The position numbers were made by a program, and so were the translations under genes. 64,000 nucleotides of DNA from Marthasterias glacialis (taxonomy: Eukaryota > Echinodermata > Asteroidea > Forcipulatida > Asteriidae). The notes under the pieces are model-generated. The model was given only the letters and a program-made list of their open reading frames with translations. It was not told where the DNA came from and searched no databases. The DNA lies in contig OU452226.1 of the NCBI GenBank assembly GCA_911728455.2, positions 21,717,938 through 21,781,937 on the forward strand, in the 5' to 3' direction. This document shows positions 1 through 12,400 of the stretch, one piece after another (position 1 is the first letter of the stretch; every line of letters begins with the position of its first letter).

Positions 1-307
1 CTTCAATTCTGTGAATCCCGTGGAGAAGCTGCTGCTTACGGCCGGCTGTTGTGTGGTGTTCACACCTCGCCACGCGAGCCTTCATTGGTAGTGAACGGCA
101 GGTAGTGGTTAGCAACGGTTTGGGCATTCATTGTACACCGGCCATTTTGAGGAAACATTGACAACCAAGGCGTGCAGAAAGAAGTTGTTGTTTACATTGC
201 TGAACTTCACCATTTCAGACGTTCGGTAAACATGCTACTGAAGAAAATCCGTCTGAAGCACCCTTAAGGACGTGTAATAAGGGTAGTTTTGTGGAAATTA
301 TTTGTAA
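1..307 (+). promoter_or_regulatory. KIF12: Probable promoter and 5' UTR of the KIF12-like gene
   Basis: This stretch is richer in GC and CpG than the introns, and an inverted CCAAT box (ATTGG) lies near 85-90. I see no clear TATA box and cannot place the transcription start. An in-frame TAA (305-307) sits directly before the first ATG, so translation cannot begin further upstream in this exon. Confidence 0.4.
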
Positions 308-483
308 ATGATGAACAATAACGACGATTCGGACTACACGAACTCGCCGTCGTCCATAAAGGATGGGACGGGGTATTTTGCCGACACTCCGGGGGGCACA
401 AATTCTTCGACGTCGTTGACCAACCCTCGCGATGCGTACGCAAAGAAGAGGTTTTTCTCCGGACTTTCTTACGACTCAAGTCG
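308..483 (+). CDS. KIF12: KIF12 exon 1 (residues 1-59)
   Basis: It encodes the polar, Asn/Ser/Asp-rich N-terminal extension before the motor. Two ATGs (308 and 311) follow an in-frame TAA, so the start is one of these. The donor CG|GTAGGT leaves phase 2. Confidence 0.85.
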
Positions 484-3400
484 GTAGGTATTGTGTACTT
501 TTCAAGTGTACTGGTTTTGCATGGCTTATAATTAATTAAGAAAGAAGTATAATTTATGAACAACAAAAATGGTTCATAATGTATTAAAAAAGGGTATAAT
601 TTAGTTCAAAATAGTTGAGTGAAAAAATAGTCTATCCCACTTTTGTCCTTTGCTCTACATTACGCAATGCTATAAGTACTAAACTATTTTATAACAAATT
701 TGCATCACATTGAAGTGCCATTAGTAGGCCTATAATTTTTGTATCATAATTTAGTGTTTTTGCTATTACTTGATATAATTAATATGCTTCTGTTCGGTTG
801 AAGTTTGAATTTTAATTTAGCAATGAAGAAATAATTTAACTTGCATGATGTAACCATAGATCATGGAAATATTCCTCCATGCAGATAGAGCAAGGACAGG
901 TGATACTACATGTAGCTAACCATTTCTAACCGTCCATTTCTGAAAAGCCAACAAATATAGTCTGTAGGCTAGTGTAGGCCCACCTACTGACTGTTTGTGT
1001 GAAAACAACAAAGCCATGGCGCTTATTGTATTTTGTATATAGTTGATTATTGTTAAAAAAAAGTTTACAATATTTTTTTAAGATGCAAATTTTCAGCCAA
1101 ACCAGGATTATTCACCCAAAAAGTTTAACTTGATAAATTTTATGTTAATTGTCCCATGAAAGAAGGAAATATTTTCTTCCTCCATGATTGTACTGAATTC
1201 TATCTGATGAACAGTCATGAATATTACATTAATTACATTATATAACAATAAAAAATGAAATTTACCCTGAAAGCCCCTTCTCAACATTGGTAAACTGACT
1301 GTAAATGCTTCCATTCCTTGCACAAATCAATATATTTGTAATAAAACCATCCTGTGAAAATTTCAGCTCATTGGGTTATTTCATTTGCAAGAAAAGGGTA
1401 AAAATGCATTCAGCATTTTTGTACGCATTCATATAGCTTTCGTTTCACTGAGACGAAAACTAAGTTTGGATCTTATTTCATTTGTTATTTGGGTAATTCC
1501 ACCAAGTTGGGACACAGTTTGTGACATTTGTATGACGTCTGCATGATTTTAGTCCTGCCCCATTTCTGCTGTACATGCATTTAATCACTGACTATCACAA
1601 CAAATGTTTTGCCTGGTACATTTTGTACCTTGTAATTAGTGCAAAAAGGGAATTATTTGCTTCATTATGTATTTGAGTGTTGAAAAATTTGAAAAATAAA
1701 ATTCTGGATGTAACACGGACACCGTGTCCATGTTACATCCAGAATCTTATTTTTCATAATAATTTCCATTAAAATACATTAAATCAATTTTATACTTCAA
1801 CAAACATTTTCACATACATGTACAAAGGAGAATGTTACATGAAATAATTGAGTCAAATAAATGATTTCTTTTCATAATACGGACAAATGTTGCACAAAAA
1901 TCATACTGTGTCCCAACTTGGTGGAATGACCCATATAAAAACGATAACACTTCAGGCAGATATGCCATCATTATCTTTATACCATGTAAAGTGTATAATG
2001 TAAGTCTGTGAACATGTACAATTTTCTTCACCAATGTTGAGCTGGGGCTTTAATTGAGGGATAATTTAAATTTTTTTTACAAAAAAACGAGTCATGCAAA
2101 ATTCCATTAAAAGACGGGTACAGATGTCACTGTCAGAATCTCTTGGTTCTCTTCAGTATTTAGTGAATTTTCCGGTTTTGGTTGATTTAAAAGTTGTTTC
2201 ATCTTTAACACAAAATAATGTATGGACCATCTGCACGACATGATCATATCTAGTCACATTCTTTGACTAAACGTTATCGCATTATTAAGAGGGTTTGAGA
2301 TATTTCCACTCTACAAGTACATAAGTGAGATGATAAAAGTAAGTCATGTTCCTGCTGTGTTACCATGTATGGGAGGAAAAATGTTACATTATGAATTACA
2401 TGTTTATGTATTTTGCACATAATTTGGTCAAAGATCAATAATGTTGATCTGCACGACTGATTGGCTTTGTCCCGTAAATCAATAGCTATGGGGGGGGGTT
2501 ACATTTAGGCTTATGTGCAACCTTGACATGGTTACAAAACAGTTTTTAGAATTACTTGAAAATGTTCCACTCCCCTGATTTTGTTTGTTCCTTCTACATT
2601 GTTTCTTCTAGTTATAATATAGCTACAGTTAAACTAATCTGACACATCTGCAGTTAGTACAAACGGAAGTTCACAAAAAGGTGCTCATTTATTACGTGGA
2701 GAATAGCAGTTTGTGTTATTCTTATTCAGAGTTGGGTTTATAAATGTTATGGAAACGCATGGATACATTTTTTTAAAATGTTTATCTTATTTCAAAGTTT
2801 CTGGTAATAAAACCAAGGGTCCCTCAAAAGGGACTATAGCACGTTGCAGGCCTCGATCTTAAGAAAAACGGGGGCAGGCCTTTGCTGGCCAAATCAGAGA
2901 AAATGTACAAGGGCATGCTGGCCAAGTTGGTAGTGACAATGCAATTTTTCTGAAGGGCATGCTGGCCAACTGGACAGGGCATAAGGCCAATGGCCTCGGT
3001 GGCCTCGTCTAAGATCAAGGCCTGACGTTGACCCGTAGGCCTGAAGATACCTGGTATCTACATGTACATGTACATGTACTTAGAGAAGATATTGATCAGA
3101 AGTGTTAAGTTTTAGATGTAGGTGGACAATTCCAAATTGGGGAACCCAAGCATTCAGGTCGGGACTGTAAACTCAATCAATGTGCAAGGCTGTGGTCTGG
3201 GATTCGAACCAGGGTCCACAGAGGTGAAAGACAGGGCAAGATACCACTAAAGCCAATCTGATCCGCCTGATGCATAAGTACAGTACTTGGCCCTTGTCTC
3301 GGCTTTTTACCCCTTCAAAGCTTTGCCATACAATCTATGATTTCCCAGTGAAGGTCCAGGCCTGTTGGGAAGATCCTATTTTTTTAATAGACCCTTGTAC

Positions 3401-6400
3401 TGATGACGAAACGCTTTGTTTACAAGTGTTTTCCTATGGAGCTTTGATCTGTTAAATTTAGCGGATGAAAGCATTTTAGGCAGAAACGTGACAATTAAGG
3501 GCAATTAGTGGTCCAACCAACTTTTGATCCAGGGAGCTTTTTATATAGGAATACTTGTTGTTGTGAAATCGTGTTTAAGATTAACGCACAAACTAATGCA
3601 ATGCTTTGGGTGACCTACATGTAGTGTACAATGTAATTGAGAAACCAGTCAAAGAGTGCGTGCTGGTATGCCTCACTGCACATCTCTAATGGATTTCTTT
3701 TTGCCAAACCAGCATCTGATGTCCTAATGCAACAATCAAATCACGCTTTTCCCCCCAAGATGATCTATTGTGCAAATGTGTGCATGTGTGCTCAGTGAAC
3801 TTGGGGAGCTGTAATGCATTTGTTTGCATAGCAACAGAATCCATAGCTTCCTGCGTTACACACACCAGTACAATACAACCCCAAGGCATGTCCTTTTGCG
3901 TGGCCTTCAAATGCAAGTACAGATTACATGTATATGCAGCAGTGTAATAGGCTAAGTGCTAAACTCACTGATGGCCAATAATTGTTCTTTGAGTGTAGCA
4001 AAATGCCTCAACATTGTTTCATTAATTTACAAATAAGTGGTGGCTTATAACTTGTCGTAATTATGAACTTTAAAATACGTGTACATAGGTGGTAAGGTGC
4101 CATACATGTACTTTTGAAGGGAAACATTTATAGGCAACCTTGGTAAAAAAATTCCTGAGGTACTGACATTATCTGGTAAAATAAAAAAAAAACACTGAAA
4201 TGGAAGACTAATGTGTTCGGGTTTGAAGGGAAAATATCCTAGTGATAATTTCATTCTACCCCCCCCCCCCCAACATGTTTATAGGTAACCTTGACCAAAC
4301 ATTCCTGAGCAGTGACATCTGGCAAAATATAAAACACTAAAATGGAAGACTAATGTGTTAAGGTTTTGAGGGAAAATATCCTGTAATAATTTCAATCTAA
4401 CCCCCCTCTCCCCCTCCCTGCCCCCTCCCCCCTCCCTGCCCCCCTCTCCCCCCTTCCTGAAGTATCTGTGTTGTATTCAATCAAAGATTTATTTGACCCA
4501 CCATGCCTTTAGAAATTGCCCCCTAGAAACATCCTTTACCAGAGGGGAACAAATGTTTAAATGTTTCCTTTTCTGCTCAAAAATTCCTTGGCTGTTGCTT
4601 TTCCCCCTCCATCCAGTGATCTATAGATCCCATTTCAAGATTACTACAGTGTATTAATTCCTAGTTCCAACTCTCAGTAAATCTCAAATTCTTTACTATT
4701 CATTTACTTTCCTGTGGGAGATTTGGGAACGATCGAAGATGGCAGCAGACAAGCCAGGTAAATTTCCGTTTCCGTGCATAGTTCCGAGCATGTGTACATT
4801 TGTGAAAACAACGGATTTACTGGGTAAATCTGCTGCCACCTACATGTAGTGTCTTCAAAAGTCTGAATATTGAGTGAATTTTGCTTGACGTTTTGCCTTG
4901 TTTACTGCCAAAAAAAAAAAAAAATTTGCAACCAAGGTCTGCAGGGATCAAGCAATGAACAATTGTAACAATATTTTAAGCTGGTAAAGTATGTCTGTTA
5001 AAAATTTGTATTTATTTATTTTTTTCCCCTAATTTTCTAAGCTTGGCCTTTTTGTTTTTGTCACATTTAAAAAGAAAATTATTTTACCAAGAATCTAATT
5101 GGAAAGATTTACTTCAGGGTAATTTCTGATTGTCGTTCTCTTCTTTGCATTTCAGGAGTAACCTCAACTCAGCCCCGGATTCCTTGGCGGATGACTGGGA
5201 CTTCGAGGATGGTAACCTGGAGCAAGTTAATGTTGTCGTTAGGTAGGTGCCGAACGCTAATTTAGAACACTGACCTGAATGAAAATTATATAAAATTCTA
5301 AATGACAATTTTGCCTTGTCACTGCATGGTGGAAGAAAAGTTTAGAAGTTGTAAAGAAATGTAATAAGTATTGTTGAAACTGTCAGTTTATAATTACTTT
5401 CCCAGGTCCTTCAAAATCATTCAGAGGATTTTGATGATTTTGAAGGATTGAGGCAAATTTTACATTCATGTATAAGGCAGTAGGGATCCTACAAAACTCA
5501 TTTGGTAGATTTTGAAGGATTGAGGCAGTAGGGATCCTTGATTTTGAAGGATTGAAGCAGTAAGGATCCTACCAAACTCAAATTGGTTAATTTTGAAGGA
5601 TTAATGCAGTGGATATCATCAAAAATCACATTATTATTGGTAGGTTTTGAAGGATTTAAAGGCAGTAGGCATCCTCAAAACTCATGTTTGATTTTCAAGA
5701 ATTAGGGCAGTATGGATCCTACAATACATATTGATACATGTAGGCCCTATATTGGTTAATTTAAAAAAGAATGGAGGCAACAGGGACCTTACAGAAACTC
5801 TTATCGATTCTGCTGTTTGGATTGAGGTATACATGTACATGTACATAGTTTGTCTGCATTTAACTGTAGTTCCTTTCTCTATGAATTAACACAGTACATA
5901 GGTAGTCTTTTTTCTGTACCACAGAAACTAGAACATGCATACACTGTACCATTGGGGAACTTGTATTCAGCAGTCAGCACTAGTGTACATTTGCACTACT
6001 TGGTACTCAACATGCATTGTGTGTCTGCCAAGCTTCATACTACATCATGCAAATGCAATATGACACTTGAGTCTGATTTATGACAGTAAGGACCTGTCAC
6101 TTGCCTACCTATAAATGGGAGGGTCAGGCGAGGTCATAGTGTCTGTAAAGCTGATGATGTTGAGGTACACACACTGTGCATGAACCCATAGAGCTGTATG
6201 ATGAACCATCTTGATCTAGATGATACATGTAACACACTGTAAAGAAATCATGGTAGACCATAGAGACCTTTAGCTGTCATTTAGGGTAGGATAAAAGTAT
6301 GGTATGCAGAAATTTGACATCAGGGCGATCAGTGGTTGAACCAACTTGATCAAATTAACATTAATTATTTTCAAAGTGAAACTTCAAGAATCTTATTGAG

Positions 6401-9400
6401 GAATTACAGTGGGTACTAGGGGAAACTGCTGTGCAAGGCTGTACTGACCTCTCTCTACAGCATCCTCAGTAAGATTTAGAAAAAATAAAAGATGTCAATT
6501 TTTAAACTTGACTGAATGAAAGCTTGTGGGAGTTGTGAGAATCTCTCCCCAGCAAACATTTTTGCCTGCTATCCTGTTACTTTATAGGGACTGTGTTGTC
6601 ATGATTACAGCAGTAAATAAAACAACCCAGTTACTCTGCGCACGTGTGCGCCGGCGGTCGCACCACAGTTTTACAAAGACGGCGCCCTTTGTGATTTGAC
6701 CGCAAGTGTGCACGTGTGCAGTATCTGGGTGAGAGTTCATCTTTCCACGCACAGCCACAGGCCTGCAATAATCATGACAACACAACCCCTTTAACCCTAC
6801 CAAGACCTGGCTTTTTTTTATGTATGGGGACAGGAGGGGGGGGGGCACATACATGTAGTGCCCCCCTTCCATATTTTCCAAAGTGTTTGACCGATTTTAA
6901 TGAAACTTGCCACAAATGTTCATTTCACTGAGTTCTACATGATGACGTCAAAAAATTTCCAAAAATTGTCACTGTTTTCAAGCTGTTTTTCGAGCATCCG
7001 GTTTTAAAACTAATTGTTGTACAATTCGTCAAGGAAATATTTCAATGGAAGTTTTCTACCATGTTCATGTAAGTTATGTGCAGATCTGTGAACATTTATA
7101 TTTTAAATTTAACAACGCACACGCTTTGAAGAAGAATTTGGAGCTGAAAGTCAGTTTAGAAATGGATACTTCTCTGCTCACATTTCCTCTGTACACAGCC
7201 AGAGCTTGAATTTCAAGAAAATGTCCACAAAATCACAATTCTTGGACCTAATATAACAGGATCAGAAATGTGTGTAAATTGTAAGACAGTAAGTTGAACT
7301 TATGAACTTTTAGGAAAAGATTAGGAGCTTTTCAAAGTAACCTATATGCCTACAACAAAAGTGCATCAGTAAATCTTCAAAAGTATGTGTATTTTGGAGA
7401 AGAAAAAAAACCACTGGATGCAGGACTTGTTCAATTGTGGGGTTATTGGCCCAAAAGGTACTTATTTACTGGACTCTGGGCACTGATCTGGTGTTATTTC
7501 GAGCCCTGACAGTTTTTAAAAAGAAACAAAAATTAGGACAAGATTAAATAAGTTGGCCATTTTTGAAAGAAGTGCTAGAAAAAAACAATTTTGGCCATTT
7601 TTTTTATCAACAGCATTAGCACACGGTGCCACTATTTTTCATTTGCAAAAATCAATAGATTTTAAATTTGTGGGTTAGTTTTCTTTGCAAGTGATATAAA
7701 TTCTAATCCAAGGACTGAAGCATCATCGAGGAAATAGGAACAGGTGACTGGGAAGTCAGAGCTTCCATCTTAATGACCGAGCTGGGCCAATATGCCTTTG
7801 GTACAGAGCGCTACTTCAGTGTGAATTCTGGGAGATGAAGCAACAGCCGCTATATTTAGATGCACGAACAAAAGGAGAGCAGTGCGCTTGATTACCATGG
7901 ATGGCGTGAACAGGTGTTTCAGGACATTTCAGATCATGCCGCTAATCAAAGGAGATAACTTATGGTTTCTAATTTTTACTGAATTCATTGTAGCACCACG
8001 TGGTGACAAATAAATTTCTTCCCGGCATTGTGACTGATAATTTCTTCCTGTTTATCTCTGGTGTGCACGTCTGAAATCGAGTAGGAGTTGCTTTCAACTG
8101 GATGTTGAGATTTGAAGTGTAGTCTTTCCCTTGGGGTCACATCTAAGGTTGTTTTGGAGTAAACAGACTGACTATAATATGGCATGTAGTAGTTCCCTCC
8201 TCTATGGTTGCAGGCAGTGTTGATTGTCAGGAGCAGAGGCATTTGTAGTGCAAGGATTTTTCAAGTTACATGTTCATTAAAGCATGAATGTTAGCTTTTA
8301 TTTATGTTTTGTGATGGGCCTGAAGCAAGGACACTTTGATAACTTCTCTTTAGAGTGCAGCAGAATGGCTTTGAGACATGTTTTGTTTTTAGGAACCCAG
8401 GGACCTACAGTGTACAGAGTCTACAATTTTGGACCATATTTGTCTTGGGAGTTACATGGGTAGAGGCCCTGTGCAAAGTACAGTTTGTTGGGTTTTGGGC
8501 TGTGGCACCAGTCAGCAGGGCCCAATTTCATGGCTCTGCTTAGGGCAGAATTCTGCGCTTATGTCCTGCCACGGCCCATAGAAGTATGCGCTTTAGAGGG
8601 CGCCGTAAGTGCACATTTGTTTGGGTAACCAGCGCCATGTAATTGGGCCCTGATGGGAATACCTGTACACTGTAGTGTGGCTTGTGCGTTCACACCTTCA
8701 TCTTGATTTGTCCGTTTTGGTGAATGATCTGCGGCTATTACACCGGGTGGCCTATACGCCGAAGATTACAGAACCTACGTTATTGGATAATTGAATATAA
8801 AAGGATTTCAAAACTTACTGATCAAATAGTTCTCCATTGTCTGTTTAGGTAATGCCAATTGCATTCAGTGTAATCTTCAGTCAATATGCAGCGTTGACTG
8901 AAGCACTTACTAAAAGCTGATAAGTCAATACGAAGTGCTTCAAATTCTCTTTAGATACAACAGTGTCTGTAAGCTTTTCAAACACAACTCTTTTATTTGT
9001 TTCTTTAAACCAAAGTTGTGACACACATGAAATCCCAGTCAAACTCGAATGGGAAGAACTTCAAGTTTGGTCACGTTAGTGTAGTGTTTTTATTTATCTT
9101 TAGTATCATGACATGTGTCTTGAGGTGATGAGGTGCTCATCAGGTGCTCTGCCAATCTCTTCATTATGGCAGTATCCTATAACCACCGGCTGTATAATAA
9201 AACTGTCAACATTTTAAACTGATTTCAAAGTACAATATGTAAGACTTTCAAAAACCAGTTAGATTTTGGTCAACTACGGCATTGTCCGCCTAATAATAAG
9301 TGACCGCTTTTAAACCAACATATCTTCTTAAGCCCGGTTTAGGAACAAAAGCTGCCTTGGAGCACAGCTTGGAAGGAGCAACAGGTGCACTACCAGTTAC

Positions 9401-12400
9401 TGAGCTTCATTGTGGGACATTATGTACACACACCTGGATAGGGTTTCATTTTACCAGGTGACCCTCCGGGGCTGATAATAAGCCCACCACCTACATGTAT
9501 ACTCCTTGATACTCTTATTCTTGTTGTCTGGTGGATTAGGATTCTTTGTACTACTACAGTTAGTGGAGTAGCTTTTTGTGGGCTTAGAGATAATTATAGT
9601 CTGGCTCTGGTTGTATCATGTAGCTCCATGGTTATACACAGCCAGCCATAGAATGATTTCAGATCTTATGTTTGGGAATGTTCATGTGCACAATGCGTTT
9701 GTCTAATCCAGGGTCTCTCAATGTTCACAGCTTTTGTGATTGGATTTGTAAGTTGATATGGTTCTGCCTGAGGAAGGATGAAAGTTGTACACGGACCTAT
9801 TAGCAGTCTTCAAATGATAACAAACACCAGGCCTATTAAAAATAAAAAGTCACTTCGTAATCTACTCTTTTGTGCATGACAGTACAGTAGACTGAGTACA
9901 GTACAGTAGATTGAAAGACTAAGGCCTAAACTATTTTATTTTGTATAATTTTCATCCAACAGTGTTGGCGCCAATCGCAGGATGAATAAAAACATTGAGA
10001 TTTACATTTCACAAAAATAACACAAACAATATTTGAAATCATGAAGATGATCAGGGCATACTGATCGAAACGCTGAGTTGTTACACCATTGGTTCTTTCA
10101 GAATCAGCAAAATAGACAGTTTTTTTCATGCATGTACATGGTGTAACCGCAAACACTAGATTTCCACCATGCAAAGTTTCAAATCCAACTTTCCTTAAAA
10201 TACATGATTAAAAAGCGTGAAAAAATAAGGAGTCTTTTATGAAAAAAAAGCCCAAAACACCCTCCGGGGCTGATAATAAGCCCACCACCTATACTCCTTG
10301 ATACTCTTATTCTTGTTGTCTGGTGGATTGGGATTCTTTGTACTACTACAGTTAGTAGAGTAGCTTTTTGTGGGCTTAGAGATAATTATAGTCTGGCTCT
10401 GGTTGTATCATGTAGCTCATACGCAGCCAGCCATAGAATGATTTCAGATCTTTTGTTTGGGAATGTTCATGTGCACAATGCGTTTGTCTAATCCAGGGCC
10501 TCTCAATGTTCACAGCTTTTGTGATTGGATTTGTAAGTTGATATGGTTCTGCCTGAGGAAGGATGAAAGTTGTACACGGACCTATTAGCAGTCTTCAAAT
10601 GATAACAAACACCAGGCCTATTAAAAATAAAAAGTCACTTCGTAATCTACTCTTTTGTGCATGACAGTACAGTAGATTGAGTACAGTACAGTAGTTTGAA
10701 AGACTAAGGCCTAAACTATTTTATTTTGTATAATTTTCATCCAACAGTGTTGGCGCCAATCGCAGGATGAATAAAAACGTTGAGATTTACATTGTACAAA
10801 AAACATAAACAATATTTGAAATCACAAAGATGATCAGGGCATACTGATCGAAACGCTGAGTTGTTACACCATTGGTTCTTTCAGAATCACCACAATAGAG
10901 ATTTTTCTTTTATGCATGTACCAGGCCTTGATCTTAAGAAAAACGGGGGCAGGCCTTTGCTGGCCAAATCAGAGAAATTGTACAAGGGCATGCTGGCCAA
11001 GTTGGTAGTGACAGTGCAATTTTTCTAAAGGGCATGCTGGCAAACACGACAGGGCATGAGGCCAATGGCCTCTAGGCCTGATGTACATGTATGGTGTAAC
11101 CGCAAACACTAGATTTCCACCATGCAAAGTTTCAAATCCTACTTAAAATACATGATTAAAAAACGTGAAAAACTAAGGAGTCTTTTACGAAAAAAAACCT
11201 CAAAACACCCTGATATGAAATTTGTAGACCCCTGCCCCATGGAGATATTAGTTGTTTAATTTAAATACATGTACACACATTGGGTGAAAGGTGGTTGTAA
11301 CTTGTTGGAAGAAAATATAAAAACATATCAGACAACAAGTTTGATTATGAAGCAAGAGGTTACATTATCACTCAAATCTTACTCTGTTGTTGTTGGTTTT
11401 TTTTAGAACAAGTGTGAAAATTTCTGTGGAAAATGTGAAAAACACAATTGATGAATGTTAACAGCAAAAACTGCCAGAAATTTCCCCCATGGCCCGATTG
11501 CATAAAGCCTGCAAGCACAGAAAATTGCTAAGCACATAAAAATCTTGCTTAGCAGACATAGGCTACCAGTCTAATACCATACATTTTACATTTTACATTT
11601 TTGCAACTGGTACCCCACTCATTTCTTGCTTAGCAAATAAATTTGCTTATACATGTACACATTATGTAAAGCAGAATTGTATGCTAAACAGCTTTCTGAA
11701 ATAGGGCCCTGATGTAAACACACTCAAACCTAATTCTCTGTTTGTAAAGACTGTTGCTTTAGGCAGTTTCAAGTTGTTCTTACTAACTACACAGTGTACC
11801 CATTTTTCATTCAGTTTCTTAAATTCCTGCCACCCTCCCTTTCATTTCCTTTTGCCAGAGTTCGACCACTGAGTGATGCAGAGAAGAAAAGAACAGATAA
11901 AGATTGTGTCAAAATCCAGCACAAATCATCCTCCATAACGGTCAGTTACCATTACACTCATGTTTCCAGTTCATGTTAGTAGTTAGTGAAAAAGAAGAAT
12001 ATTTTCTAATGATCTCCATAATGGGATCAGGTTACATAATAAGGTTACTTTTTAATGTTAAAGATTTAACACACCCTTCATAAAAGTTTTTAATAATAAT
12101 AAGAAAGTCTTATACAGCACAAAACATAACCGAGGGACATCTCAATGCGCTTTACACAAACAATTAAGAAGACAAAGCCAGAAATTACATGGAATGACCA
12201 GTTGAAATAAGTGGAATTTAAGCTTGGATTTAAAATTACCTAAGGTGGGAGCTTTTCGAAGTGAGGATGGAAGGGCATTCCACAACTTGGGCGGGGCGTG
12301 AGAGAATGCCTTGTAGCCATAATGAATTGGTCCTAGGTGTGGTTGTTGTGAAGAAGCCCTGGGAAGAAGAACGGAGAGATTTAGGAGGATGGTATGGTGG

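Larger units (their letters stand above)
484..5155 (+). other. KIF12: KIF12 intron 1
   Basis: It is non-coding. It contains a dispersed repeat copy (1268-1480), a long inverted-repeat element (1491-1932), a 6-bp-TSD MITE (2847-3024), a SINE-like block (about 3130-3290) and C-rich low complexity near 4261-4271 and 4400-4455. I see nothing specific in the rest. Confidence 0.6.
5243..11858 (+). other. KIF12: KIF12 intron 2
   Basis: It is non-coding. It holds a degenerate minisatellite (5401-5720), a MITE at 8517-8651, a tandem duplication (9461-11209) with an inserted MITE, and a MITE at 11491-11710. The stretch 5850-8500 shows nothing I can identify. Confidence 0.6.

Noticed and set aside
4739-4757. 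Alternative first exon of KIF12: ATGGCAGCAGACAAGCCAG followed by GTAAAT
   Set aside because: It would enter exon 2 in phase 1, while the motor frame needs phase 2, so the product would be out of frame.
5401-5720. CRISPR-like array
   Set aside because: The units are contiguous and degenerate without unique spacers, and the DNA is clearly eukaryotic.
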